Shown here one piece after another: positions 35,917-44,319 of a DNA stretch of 64,000 nucleotides (position 1 is its first letter; each line of letters starts with the position of its first letter). Both the position numbers and the translations under genes were made by a program. The stretch is from Kitasatospora viridis (lineage in GTDB: Bacteria > Actinomycetota > Actinomycetes > Streptomycetales > Streptomycetaceae). The DNA lies in the NCBI RefSeq assembly GCF_007829815.1, contig NZ_VIWT01000001.1, positions 4,865,001 through 4,929,000 of the forward strand. The letters are read 5' to 3'. The notes under the pieces are model-generated. The model worked only from the letters and a program-made list of their open reading frames with translations, did not search any database and had not been told where the DNA came from.

Positions 35917-38193
35917 TCACATCGAGACCAGCTCCGGCGCGCCGGCCGTCGGGCCGTCGGCCGGCGGGGCGACGGGCTCCGAGTGGCCCAGGTCCGGCAG
36001 CCAGCCGAGCCAGCGCGGCAGGTACCAGTTGCGCTCGCCGAGCAGGGTCATCGCGGCGGGCAGCAGCACCCCGCGGATCACCGTGGCGTCGACCAGCACC
36101 GCGACCGCCAGGCCCACGCCCATCTGCTTCATGGACTGCATGGAGAGGGTGCCGAAGACCGCGAAGACCGCCACCATGATGATCGCCGCGCTGCTCACCA
36201 CCCCCGCCGTGGAGCGGATCCCGTGCGCCACCGCCGCCCGGGTCTCCAGGCCGCGGTCGTGCGCCTCCTTGATCCGGGAGACCACGAAGACGTGGTAGTC
36301 CATGCTCAGCCCGAACAAGATCACGAAGAGGAAGAGCGGCACCCAGGACTCCACCGCGCCCACCCCGGCGGTGCCGAGCAGCGAGGCGCCGACGCCGTGC
36401 TGGAAGACCAGGGTGAGCACGCCGTAGGCCGCGCCGACCGAGAGCAGGTTGAGCAGCACCGCCGTGACCGCGATGCCCAGCGAGCGGAACGAGGCGAGCA
36501 TCAGCAGGAAGGCGAAGGCCACCACGAAGCCGAAGACCGGCAGCATGCTGGAGGTCATCTGCTGGTTGAAGTCGTGGGAGCCGGCGGTGTCGCCGGTGAC
36601 CGGTGCCACGGTGCCGGGCACGGTGAGCAGGGTGTGCGGCACCACGTCCTCGCGCAGGGTCCGCAGCGCGGCGGTGCTGGTGGCGTCGTTGCCGCTGCCG
36701 TTGAGCGGGACGTCGATGACGGCGATGTTCTGCGCCTGGTGCACCGTCACCTCGATCGGGCCGTGCATCCGGCCGCTGGCCAGCGCCCGGGCCTTGAAGT
36801 CGGTGATCGCCTGCTGCATCGCCGGGGACTCGATGTCGGTGGCCTTGACCACCACGCCGGCCGGCGCCGGAGCACCGGGGAAGGCGGCCTGGATCCGCTC
36901 GGAGGTCTGCACCAGGGCGTTGCCCTTGGGCAGCAGCTGTTGGAAGGTCAGGTTGGCGGTGTGCATGGTGAGCAGCGGGGCGGCCAGGGCGAGCAGCGCG
37001 CCGGTGGCCAGCACGGTGGCGGCCAGCGGGCGGCGCAGCACCGGGGTGAGCACCGCGTTCCAGACCCGGCTGCCGCTGCTCGGGTCCGCGGCCTTGAGCC
37101 TGCGCAGCAGCGGCACCCGGCCCTTCTCCACCCGGTCGCCGAGCATCGAGAGCAGCGCGGGCAGCACGGTCAGCGAGCCGAGCACCGCCGTGACGACCAC
37201 CACGATGGTGGCGTAGGACATCGCCTTGAAGTCGGCGATGCCGGTGAGGAACATGCCGGCCATCGCGACCACCACGGTGATCCCGGAGACCAGCACCGCC
37301 CGGCCGGAGGTGGCGGCGGCGATCCGCAGCGCGGTCCGCGGGTCCCGGCCGGCGGCCCGTTCCTCGCGCTCCCGGCGCAGGTAGAACAGGCAGTAGTCGA
37401 CCCCGACGGCCAGGCCGACCAGCAGCATCACCGAGGAGGCGTCGTCGCTGGTGTGCAGGAAGGAACTGCTCAGCGCGGTCAGGCCGCCGGCGGCGATGAA
37501 GGCGGTCAGCGCCAGGCCGACCGGCAGCACGGCGGCGACCAGCGCGCCGAAGGCGATCAGCAGGATGCCCAGGGCGAGCGGCACGGCGGTCCACTCGGCG
37601 CTGGCGAAGTCGTTCTCGAACTGGTCGTTGATCCATTTGTTCGCACTGCCCTCGCCGAACTCCTCGACCCGGAAGCCGGGGGAGTGCCGCTGGACGTCGG
37701 CCACCGCGTTCTGCGCGGCGGTGACGTTGTCGGCGGCCCGGTCCTGGTCGCCGACCAGGTCGAACTGGACCAGGGCCGAGTGGCGGTCGGCCGAGACCGC
37801 CCCGGTGTCGTAGGGGGAGCGCAGCGCGGTGGCCTTGCCGGTGGCGCGCAGGGCGGCGACCACCCGGTCCACCGTGTCGTGGAAGCCGGCGCTGTCGGCG
37901 GTCAGGCCGGGGTCCTGCACCAGCACGGTCTCGCCGGCCGGGGTCTTGATGCCGGCCCGGTCGAGGATCCCGGCCGCCTGGGCCACCTGACCGGGCATCG
38001 ACTCGGAGTCGGTGATCTTGTGGCTGCCGGCGGCGCCGCCGAGGTAGGCGGCCAGGACGACGAAGAGCAGCCAGCCGAACACCGCGGTCTTGCGGTGGCG
38101 GGCGCTCCAGTCGCCCATCGCGGCGGCGAGACCGGGGCGGGGTGCGCGTCTGCGGTTGGGACGACGGGTGGTCGGACGACCGGTGGTTGGCAC
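35917..38193 (-). CDS. MMPL/RND-family membrane transporter
   Basis: A 758-residue RND-type exporter with the MMPL duplicated layout. One helix lies at about 40-60, with two extracytoplasmic loops and two helix clusters at about 205-355 and 530-720. DY pairs are in VGLAVGVDYCLFYLRRERE near 277 and LFGLSMDYHVFVVSRI near 631. The GTG at 38193 is chosen because GGGGGAGAG lies just upstream; a GTG eight codons earlier is less well placed. It is divergent from a second MMPL gene across a 494-base spacer. Similar proteins export lipids, siderophores or drugs; cargo is unknown. Confidence 0.92.
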   Translation of the reverse strand: MPTTGRPTTRRPNRRRAPRPGLAAAMGDWSARHRKTAVFGWLLFVVLAAYLGGAAGSHKITDSESMPGQVAQAAGILDRAGIKTPAGETVLVQDPGLTADSAGFHDTVDRVVAALRATGKATALRSPYDTGAVSADRHSALVQFDLVGDQDRAADNVTAAQNAVADVQRHSPGFRVEEFGEGSANKWINDQFENDFASAEWTAVPLALGILLIAFGALVAAVLPVGLALTAFIAAGGLTALSSSFLHTSDDASSVMLLVGLAVGVDYCLFYLRREREERAAGRDPRTALRIAAATSGRAVLVSGITVVVAMAGMFLTGIADFKAMSYATIVVVVTAVLGSLTVLPALLSMLGDRVEKGRVPLLRRLKAADPSSGSRVWNAVLTPVLRRPLAATVLATGALLALAAPLLTMHTANLTFQQLLPKGNALVQTSERIQAAFPGAPAPAGVVVKATDIESPAMQQAITDFKARALASGRMHGPIEVTVHQAQNIAVIDVPLNGSGNDATSTAALRTLREDVVPHTLLTVPGTVAPVTGDTAGSHDFNQQMTSSMLPVFGFVVAFAFLLMLASFRSLGIAVTAVLLNLLSVGAAYGVLTLVFQHGVGASLLGTAGVGAVESWVPLFLFVILFGLSMDYHVFVVSRIKEAHDRGLETRAAVAHGIRSTAGVVSSAAIIMVAVFAVFGTLSMQSMKQMGVGLAVAVLVDATVIRGVLLPAAMTLLGERNWYLPRWLGWLPDLGHSEPVAPPADGPTAGAPELVSM

Positions 38194-38359
38194 GGGACTC
38201 TCCCCCAGGGGAAACACGGCTGCGGCGGGGCCCCGCTCGGACGGTTCCGGGGCCGCAACTGACCTTAGGGAAGGGTGCGTTGACGGGTAATCCGGCCAGC
38301 GGGTGAGTGCACCCTGGGTCTTCCCCCAGGGGCGGGGGTGGGGTTTTCCCTAGGTGGGG

Positions 38360-38412
38360 CTCCACCTTGGGTACGGGAAGAACTCCACCCTGAGGGGGAG
38401 GGATCTCCACCC
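38360..38412. repeat. Three tandem CTCCACC motifs at 22-23-base spacing
   Basis: CTCCACCTTGGG (from 38360), CTCCACCCTGAGGG (from 38383) and CTCCACCCGGGGG (from 38405). Steps of 23 and 22 bases place them on one face of the helix. A weaker GCACCCTGGG lies at 38309. Confidence 0.5.
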
Positions 38413-38533
38413 GGGGGACGAGGTCAGGCCCGGTGGCGACGGGTGAGGATGGTGCAGGGCAGTTTCCGGGCCCCGCGGGGGATCGTCTGAACGTGGATCG
38501 CGACCAGACCGGTCGGGCGACGGGCAAAGTCGC

Positions 38534-38580
38534 TTGCCGGGCGGCCAGTAAGTTCTCGTATGATGCTGCCCCGACTTACT
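38534..38580 (+). promoter_or_regulatory. Promoter and operator-like repeat for the rightward MMPL gene
   Basis: TTGCCG (38534-38539), a 19-base spacer and TATGAT (38559-38564). AGTAAGT (38547-38553) and its exact complement ACTTACT (38574-38580) flank the -10. A bound repressor of the TetR or MarR type would cover the transcription start. No regulator gene is adjacent. Confidence 0.55.
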
Positions 38581-38687
38581 TACCTGCCGACCGGCTAAGG
38601 CCTCGGGGCCTTGGCCGACCTTCGTCGCCGCCCATGCGACCACGTCCCCTCGGGCTGCGGTGAGCCATGCCAGGAGGCATCACAAGC

Positions 38688-40862
38688 ATGTTCCACCGAA
38701 TCGGACAGTTCGTCGTCAAGCATGCCTGGTGGGTGATAGCCGCCTGGGTGGTCGCCGCCATCGCGATCATCGCAGCAGCGCCGAAGCTGGTCAGCTCGGA
38801 CGACGAGAGCGACTTCCTCCCGAAGAACTACGAGTCGATCGTCGCCTCCAACCTGCAGCAGCAGGCCTTCCCGAACGCGTTCAACCCGAACGCCATCCTG
38901 CTCTTCGAGCGCACCGACGGCGGTCAGCTGACCACCCAGGACAAGCAGGACATCGACAAGGTCACCACCGGCCTGACCAACGAGCACATCCAGTACGTCC
39001 AGGCGGTCGTGCCGGTGAGCGACAAGACGGTCTCCAAGGACGGCAAGTACGCGCTGTCCATGGTGGGTTACACCAAGGACGTGCCGCAGCAGTCCAACGA
39101 CACCGCCAAGAAGCTGCGCGACGACTCCAAGTCGCTGGCCACCGGCACCAGCCTCAAGGTGCTGATGGGTGGTCAGGCCGGCCAGGCGCTGGACCAGTCG
39201 GACTCCTCGAACACCGCCGACACGCTGATCTTCCTCGGCAGCTTCCTGCTCATCGTGGCCATCCTGGCGGTGATCTTCCGCAGCGCGATCATCTCGGTGC
39301 TACCGCTGTTCCTGATCATGGCCGTGATCATGCCGACCAGCAACGCGCTGATCGCCGACGCCACCAAGCTCTTCGGGCTCAAGGCGAACAGCACGATGTC
39401 CGCGATCCTGATCGTGGTGCTGCTCGGCGTCGGCACCGACTACTTCCTCTTCCTGATGTTCCGTTACCGGGAGCGCCTGCGCGCCGGTGAGGAGCGCAGG
39501 CAGGCGATGATCAACGCGATCGGCCGGGTCGGCGAGGCGATCGCCTCCGCCGCCGGTGCGGTCACCGTCGCCTTCGCCGTGCTGATCCTGTCCAGCCTCG
39601 GCCTGTTCAAGGCGATCGGCCCGGCGCTGGCCATCGCCGTCGTCACCACCGCGATCGCCTCGCTCACCCTGGTGCCCGCCGTCTTCTCGGTCATCCCGGA
39701 GCGCGCGCTCTTCTGGCCGGGCAAGAAGTGGATGCACGAGAAGGACGGCGCCCGGTTCGCGGCGCTCGGCCGGGTCACCCAGCGCCGCCCCGGCCTGGTG
39801 GCCGCCGTCTCCGGTGGCTTCCTGATCCTGCTGACCCTGGCCTCGCTCGGCTACAAGGGCACCTTCGACCTGGCCTCCGGCTCGATGCCGGCGTCCAAGG
39901 AGTCGATGGTCGTCCAGAACACGATGATGAAGGCCTTCTCGGCCGGCGCCGCCGACCCGTCGCAGGTCTACGTGACCTCGACCAACGGCTCGCCGCTGGA
40001 CAAGAGCACCTTCCCGGCCTACACCGCCGCGCTCGGCACCGTGAAGGGCGTCTCCGAGGTCGCCCCGCAGCCGGTGGTCAGCAAGGACGGCATGACGGCC
40101 AACTTCACCGTCACGCTGCGGGACGACCCCGCCTCCAACGCCGCGCTCGACACCATGGACGGCCTGCGCGCCGAGGCGCACAAGGCGACCCCGGCCGGCA
40201 CCAAGGCCGTGGTCGGCGGTCAGACCGCCGTCGAGTCGGACATCAACGCCGCGATGGACCACGACTACAAGACGGTCTTCCCGATCGCCGCGGTGCTGAT
40301 CATGGTGATCCTCGGCCTGCTGCTGCGCAGCGTCGTCGCCCCGTGGTACCTGCTGGCCTCGGTCGGCCTCGGCTTCGGCGCCACCCTGGGCGCCACCAGC
40401 CTGGTCTTCCAGCACCTCGACCACCAGGCCGGCATCATGTTCATGCTGCCGATCTTCATCTACCTGTTCGTGGTCGCGATCGGCACCGACTACAACATCC
40501 TGATGATCGCCCGCCTGCGGGAGGAGGCCCGCGAGGGCCGCGACCCGCGCACGGCGGCCTACGAGGCGATCAAGCACGGCGGCCCGACCGTCGGCTCGGC
40601 CGGCACCATCCTGGCCGCCTCCTTCGCCACCTTCATGCTGGCCGGCAACGTGCTCTTCAGCGAGATCGGCTTCTCGATCGCGTTCGGCATCGCGATCTCG
40701 GCCTTCGTGATGGCGATGTTCTTCACCCCGGCGCTCACCGCGCTGCTGGGCAAGGCGGCTTGGTGGCCGGGCCACCAGGACCCGGAGCACAGCGGTGGTC
40801 GGCACGCGGGCGGTCCGGCCCTCGGCTCGTCCCACGACGCGCAGCCGGCCGGTCGCCACTGA
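38688..40862 (+). CDS. MMPL/RND-family membrane transporter
   Basis: A 724-residue exporter with MMPL architecture: helix at about 8-28 (VKHAWWVIAAWVVAAIAIIA), extracytoplasmic loop with FLPKNYES, helix cluster at about 175-330, second loop, second cluster at about 525-690. DY pairs are in GVGTDYFLFLMFRYRE near 257 and AIGTDYNILMIARLREE near 599. A His/Gly-rich tail ends the protein. The ATG at 38688 is preferred because AGGAGG precedes it by ten bases; ATG at 38667 would add seven residues. Divergent from the MMPL gene at 35917-38193. Confidence 0.92.
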   Translation: MFHRIGQFVVKHAWWVIAAWVVAAIAIIAAAPKLVSSDDESDFLPKNYESIVASNLQQQAFPNAFNPNAILLFERTDGGQLTTQDKQDIDKVTTGLTNEHIQYVQAVVPVSDKTVSKDGKYALSMVGYTKDVPQQSNDTAKKLRDDSKSLATGTSLKVLMGGQAGQALDQSDSSNTADTLIFLGSFLLIVAILAVIFRSAIISVLPLFLIMAVIMPTSNALIADATKLFGLKANSTMSAILIVVLLGVGTDYFLFLMFRYRERLRAGEERRQAMINAIGRVGEAIASAAGAVTVAFAVLILSSLGLFKAIGPALAIAVVTTAIASLTLVPAVFSVIPERALFWPGKKWMHEKDGARFAALGRVTQRRPGLVAAVSGGFLILLTLASLGYKGTFDLASGSMPASKESMVVQNTMMKAFSAGAADPSQVYVTSTNGSPLDKSTFPAYTAALGTVKGVSEVAPQPVVSKDGMTANFTVTLRDDPASNAALDTMDGLRAEAHKATPAGTKAVVGGQTAVESDINAAMDHDYKTVFPIAAVLIMVILGLLLRSVVAPWYLLASVGLGFGATLGATSLVFQHLDHQAGIMFMLPIFIYLFVVAIGTDYNILMIARLREEAREGRDPRTAAYEAIKHGGPTVGSAGTILAASFATFMLAGNVLFSEIGFSIAFGIAISAFVMAMFFTPALTALLGKAAWWPGHQDPEHSGGRHAGGPALGSSHDAQPAGRH

Positions 40863-40910
40863 CCCGGTCGCCACTGGCCCGGTCCCGCTGACCCGGCCCC
40901 GGCACCCACG

Positions 40911-40947
40911 GCGGGCCGCCCCCGAGCACTGCTCGGGGGCGGCCCGC
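40911..40947 (+). terminator. Terminator after the MMPL gene
   Basis: 18-base perfect arms (GCGGGCCGCCCCCGAGCA and its complement) around one base, starting 49 bases after the stop. Confidence 0.85.
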
Positions 40948-41075
40948 CCGCGTCCGTCGGCCGCCGTTCACCTGCGGTTTCGCCGTGATCGGGACCCGGC
41001 CGAACCGGCCGAAAATTATCCGATCAATCGGGCGGTCGCCGTGCTACAGTCGAAGCAGTTGCAGTTTTGGTTCCC

Positions 41076-41207
41076 ATGAACGTTTGTGTGCGCCTGCTGG
41101 TAATCAACCAACAGGCGCATTTGTTTTGTCCGGCGTGTCATCACCGGATGGGGATCGCGGCGACGCGAGGGTCACGCAGTGTGGTTCTCGTAGCCCCAGG
41201 TATGTGA
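41076..41207 (+). CDS. Possible upstream ORF in the cspA leader (43 residues)
   Basis: ATG at 41076 opens 43 codons (MNVCVRLLVINQQAHLF..., with CPAC at 18-21), closing at a TGA whose bases are part of the GAGGA ribosome site of cspA. No ribosome site is evident for it and third positions are not G/C-biased, so it may be untranslated. If translated it would couple to cspA and cross the leader hairpin. Confidence 0.3.
   Translation: MNVCVRLLVINQQAHLFCPACHHRMGIAATRGSRSVVLVAPGM
41089..41127 (+). terminator. Terminator-like hairpin with T-tract in the cspA leader
   Basis: TGCGCCTG (41089-41096) pairs exactly with CAGGCGCA (41112-41119). After one mismatch, TGGT pairs with ACCA around a 5-base loop. 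TTTGTTTTG follows at once. The U-rich tail makes it a canonical intrinsic terminator, unlike the other hairpins in this window, and it precedes rather than follows a gene. Confidence 0.65.
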
Positions 41208-41217
41208 GGAATCGGTT

Positions 41218-41427
41218 ATGGCTACCGGCATCGTGAAGTGGTTCAACAGCGAAAAGGGCTTCGGCTTCATTGAGCAGGAGGGTGGCGGCCCGGACGTGTT
41301 CGCCCACTACTCCAACATCCAGGCCGGCGGCTTCCGCGAGCTGTTCGAGGGCCAGAAGGTCGAGTTCGACGTCACGCAGGGCCAGAAGGGCCCGCAGGCC
41401 GAGAACATCACCATCGTCAACAGCTGA
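41218..41427 (+). CDS. cspA: Cold-shock protein (CspA family)
   Basis: A 69-residue single cold-shock domain, an OB-fold RNA chaperone. The start MATGIVKWFNSEKGFGFIE includes RNP1 (KGFGFI); RNP2 is VFAHYS near 27-32. A GAGGA ribosome site sits eight bases before the ATG. A hairpin terminator follows and a DEAD-box helicase gene begins 159 bases later; helicases and cold-shock proteins both open RNA at low temperature. The leader structure suggests post-initiation control. Confidence 0.96.
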   Translation: MATGIVKWFNSEKGFGFIEQEGGGPDVFAHYSNIQAGGFRELFEGQKVEFDVTQGQKGPQAENITIVNS

Positions 41428-41455
41428 CCAGCTCTCGCTGGACACGCGTGACGAG

Positions 41456-41489
41456 GCGAAGGCCCGCACCGTACGGTGCGGGCCTTCGC
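41456..41489 (+). terminator. cspA terminator
   Basis: A perfect 34-base palindrome (half GCGAAGGCCCGCACCGT), 28 bases after the cspA stop. Confidence 0.85.
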
Positions 41490-41586
41490 CCATGCCGCCA
41501 CATCGGCCGGGGCGGCGATCCTCCTCCTGTCGGCCGACCCAAGGTTCACCCCTCTGTGGTGACCGCTCAGGACGGAGTACTCCCGT

Positions 41587-43305
41587 ATGACTGATCAGAC
41601 TCTCCCCCAGCCTTCGGCCGGGGGGAGCCCCAGGGCCGGAGCAGGCCGTGGCCGCCCCCGCGGCGGCAACCCCCGCACCGGCGCGCCGCGTTCCGGCGCC
41701 CCCCGCGCCGGGTCCGGCCAGCCCCGCCAGCGCGGCGGTGGCGGCGGTGGCGGCGGTGCTCGCCAGCGCCCGGTCGCCGCGGCCGCCGAGTTCACCACCG
41801 TGACCGGCACCCCGGCCCGCCCGGCGGCGCAGACCTTCGCCGAGCTGGAGATGCCCAAGGCGCTGCTCTCCGCGCTGACCCGGGAGGGCGTCACCGAGCC
41901 GTTCCCGATCCAGGGCGCCACCCTGCCCGACTCGCTGGCCGGGCGCGACGTGCTCGGCCGCGGCCGCACCGGCTCCGGCAAGACCCTCGCCTTCGGCCTG
42001 CCGCTGCTGGCCCGCACCTCCGGCAGCCGGGCCTCGGCCCGCCGCCCGCTGGCCATGGTGCTGGTGCCCACCCGCGAGCTGGCCCAGCAGGTCACCGACG
42101 CGCTGACGCCCTACGCGACCGCCGTCAACCTGCGGATCGCCACCGTGGTCGGCGGCATGTCGATCACCCGGCAGGCGAACGCGCTGCGCCGTGGCACCGA
42201 GATCCTGGTCGCCACCCCCGGCCGGCTGGACGACCTGATCAACCGTCAGGACGTCTACCTCGACGACGTGCGCACCACCGTGCTCGACGAGGCCGACCAG
42301 ATGGCCGACATGGGCTTCCTGCCGCAGGTCACCAAGCTGCTGGAGCAGGTCGCCGAGGGCGGGCAGCGGATGCTCTTCTCCGCCACCCTGGACCGCAACA
42401 TCGACCGCCTGGTGCAGCGCTTCCTGACCGACCCGGTGGTGCACTCGGTGGACCCGTCGGCCGGCGCCGTCAGCACCATGGACCACCACGTGCTCCAGGT
42501 CGACGCGACCGACAAGGCCTCCGCCACCGCGCACATCGCCTCCCGCGACGGCCGGGTGATCATGTTCGTGCACACCAAGCACGGCGCCGACCGGCTCGCC
42601 AAGCAGCTGCTGGCCAGCGGCGTGCGCGCCGCCGCGCTGCACGGCGGCAAGTCCCAGCCGCAGCGCAACCGCACCCTGGACCAGTTCCGCGACGGCCGGG
42701 TCAGCGCGCTGATCGCCACCAACGTCGCCGCCCGCGGCATCCACATCGACGGCCTCGACCTGGTCGTCAACGTGGACCCGCCGATCGACCACAAGGACTA
42801 CCTGCACCGCGGCGGCCGCACCGCCCGGGCCGGCGAGTCCGGCACCGTGGTCACCCTGGTGCTGCCCGAGCAGCGCCGCGACGTGGCGAAGCTGATGACG
42901 GTGGCCGGCATCCGCCCGACCACCACCAAGGTGCGCCCCGGCGACGCCGAGCTGACCCGGATCACCGGCGCCCGCACGCCCAGCGGCATCGCGGTCAGCC
43001 TGGCCCCGCCGCCGGAGCCGGCCGCCGCGCCCAAGGCCGGTGGCAGCGCGGGCAGCTCCAACCGCCGTTCGTCCGGCCCGCGCAGCAAGCTGCCGGCCGA
43101 CGTGGACTCCAACGGCAACGCCAAGCGGCGCCGCCCCAAGCAGCACCTGGGCGGGGGCAACGGCGGCACCGGCGGGTCCGGCGGCAGCGGCTCGAACCGG
43201 ATGGCGGCCGGCTTCATCGGCAAGGCGAGCGGCTCGAAGCCGGGCAGCGGCTCGAAGACCGGCTCCAACTACGGCACCGGCCGCCAGCGGCGCGCGGCGC
43301 GCTGA
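41587..43305 (+). CDS. DEAD-box RNA helicase
   Basis: A 572-residue RNA helicase. After a Gly/Arg-rich N-terminal tail (about 10-60) comes the core: Q-motif region EPFPIQGATLPDSLAG, motif I GRTGSGKT near 127-134, Ia PTRELAQQ, motif II DEAD (VLDEADQMADMGF near 235), motif III SAT (LFSATLD) and motif VI HRGGRTARAG near 409. The C-terminal 110 residues are Gly/Ser/Arg-rich and basic, an RNA-binding tail. It is similar in layout to RhlE/CsdA-like actinomycete helicases. The ATG at 41587 has GGAG nine bases upstream. It follows cspA on the same strand, though a strong terminator lies between. Confidence 0.94.
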   Translation: MTDQTLPQPSAGGSPRAGAGRGRPRGGNPRTGAPRSGAPRAGSGQPRQRGGGGGGGGARQRPVAAAAEFTTVTGTPARPAAQTFAELEMPKALLSALTREGVTEPFPIQGATLPDSLAGRDVLGRGRTGSGKTLAFGLPLLARTSGSRASARRPLAMVLVPTRELAQQVTDALTPYATAVNLRIATVVGGMSITRQANALRRGTEILVATPGRLDDLINRQDVYLDDVRTTVLDEADQMADMGFLPQVTKLLEQVAEGGQRMLFSATLDRNIDRLVQRFLTDPVVHSVDPSAGAVSTMDHHVLQVDATDKASATAHIASRDGRVIMFVHTKHGADRLAKQLLASGVRAAALHGGKSQPQRNRTLDQFRDGRVSALIATNVAARGIHIDGLDLVVNVDPPIDHKDYLHRGGRTARAGESGTVVTLVLPEQRRDVAKLMTVAGIRPTTTKVRPGDAELTRITGARTPSGIAVSLAPPPEPAAAPKAGGSAGSSNRRSSGPRSKLPADVDSNGNAKRRRPKQHLGGGNGGTGGSGGSGSNRMAAGFIGKASGSKPGSGSKTGSNYGTGRQRRAAR

Positions 43306-43351
43306 CGGCGTCTTTTGAGGGTTCGTCAGAGGCCGTCAGGGTGAGCTGCCG

Positions 43352-44236
43352 TCAGGCGGCCACCGTGACGGCCTCCGGCTGTTCCGCTCGCTCTGCCTGC
43401 TGCGCCGTCAGGAGCGGCAGTAGGCTCTCGGTGGCCGCGTCGCGCGGCGAGAACACCACCAGCTCCAGGCCGCCCGGGGCCGCCAGCACCACCTGGTCGA
43501 AGCGCAGCACGCCCAACTCCTCGTGCAGCAGGTCCTTGGCGGCGCCCGCCCGGTCCTGCACCTGGTGTTCGTCCAGCCAGGTGTTCGCCTCCGGGAAGTG
43601 CTCGCGCAACCGGCGCAGCAGCGCCGCGATCCGCCGCCCGGCCTCGGTGCGCTGACCGCCGCGCTCGGCGTAGGCGGCGCGCAGGTGGGCCAGCAGGCGG
43701 CGGCCGTGGTGCTCCCAGTCCACCGTGCGGGCCCGGTTCGGCAGGTGGGCGAAGGCGATCCAGGCCAGGTTGCGGTCCTCCGGCTCCCAGGCCGAGAAGT
43801 CGAAGAGCGCCTCGCCGGCCGGGTTCCAGGCCCGCACCGTCCAGTCCGGGTCCAGCAGGAAGGCCGGCGCCGGTGACTGCGCGCGGACCAGTCGGACCAG
43901 CGCCGCCGGAACCTCCGCTGCCCCGCTCGGCTGCCGCGGCGCCGGCTGCGAACCGGCCAGCCGGAACAGGTAGTCGGTCTCCGCGGTGTCCAGCCGCAGC
44001 GTGCGGGCCAGGCTGCCCAGCACCTCCGGCGAGGGGTTGATCTCGCGCCCCTGCTCCAGCCAGGTGTACCAGGTCACCCCGACCCCGGCGAGCACCGCGA
44101 TCTCCTCGCGCCGCAGCCCAGGCGTGCGCCGCCGCACCCCGGGCGCCATGCCCACGTCCGCCGGTGTCAGCCGGGCCCGCCGCGAGCGCAGGAAGTTGGC
44201 GAGCGCGTCCCGGCGCACTTGTTGGTGAGTCGACAT
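43352..44236 (-). CDS. XRE-family regulator with MmyB-like ligand-binding domain
   Basis: A 294-residue regulator. The N-terminal helix-turn-helix at about 10-80 has GLRREEIAVLAGVGVTWYTWLEQG, the hallmark of this family, and the C-terminal MmyB/MLTR-type domain (about 110-275) has PAFLLDPDWTVRAWNPAGEALF and LAWIAFAHLPNRARTVDWE. These proteins usually sit divergent from a dehydrogenase or hydrolase gene they control and bind a fatty acid-like or small aromatic ligand. Here the divergent gene encodes a Tat-exported propeller protein. ATG at 44236 has GGGGGAA just upstream; ATG at 44248 is an alternative. Confidence 0.9.
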   Translation of the reverse strand: MSTHQQVRRDALANFLRSRRARLTPADVGMAPGVRRRTPGLRREEIAVLAGVGVTWYTWLEQGREINPSPEVLGSLARTLRLDTAETDYLFRLAGSQPAPRQPSGAAEVPAALVRLVRAQSPAPAFLLDPDWTVRAWNPAGEALFDFSAWEPEDRNLAWIAFAHLPNRARTVDWEHHGRRLLAHLRAAYAERGGQRTEAGRRIAALLRRLREHFPEANTWLDEHQVQDRAGAAKDLLHEELGVLRFDQVVLAAPGGLELVVFSPRDAATESLLPLLTAQQAERAEQPEAVTVAA

Positions 44237-44265
44237 CGGTTCCCCCATCACCCTGTCAGTACGAC

Positions 44266-44273
44266 TACTAGTA
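44266..44273. promoter_or_regulatory. Small palindrome in the divergent XRE/propeller promoter
   Basis: TACTAGTA in the 83-base gap, inside a looser symmetric stretch. It is the only AT-rich palindrome there and a candidate operator for the MmyB-like regulator. Confidence 0.35.
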
Positions 44274-44319
44274 TCGCCACGCACTGCTGGCGCCGTCGCC
44301 GCCGTACGAGGCTTGAGAC

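Larger units (their letters stand above)
38194..38687. other. Long divergent spacer between two MMPL genes
   Basis: No gene is supported (short frames here lack the usual codon bias). The left two thirds are C/G-rich with tandem CTCCACC repeats (38360-38412) and small inverted repeats, including CCCTGGG-N6-CCCAGGG near 38312-38331. The right third is AT-richer and carries a promoter (38534-38564) wrapped by an inverted repeat. The spacer is unusually long for this window and appears to be a control region. Confidence 0.6.
40948..41217 (+). promoter_or_regulatory. cspA promoter and long structured leader
   Basis: AT-richer than its surroundings. Features in order: CCGAT-CA-ATCGG palindrome at 41020-41031, a TACAGT -10-like hexamer at 41045-41050 without a clear -35, a possible 43-codon upstream ORF at 41076-41207, and a hairpin plus T-tract at 41089-41127. 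If transcription begins near 41057, the leader is about 160 bases, long for this organism type but usual for cold-shock mRNAs. Confidence 0.5.

Noticed and set aside
38433..38663. 76-residue open frame in the MMPL spacer
   Set aside because: Composition and third positions do not fit coding DNA here, and the promoter of the rightward gene lies within it.
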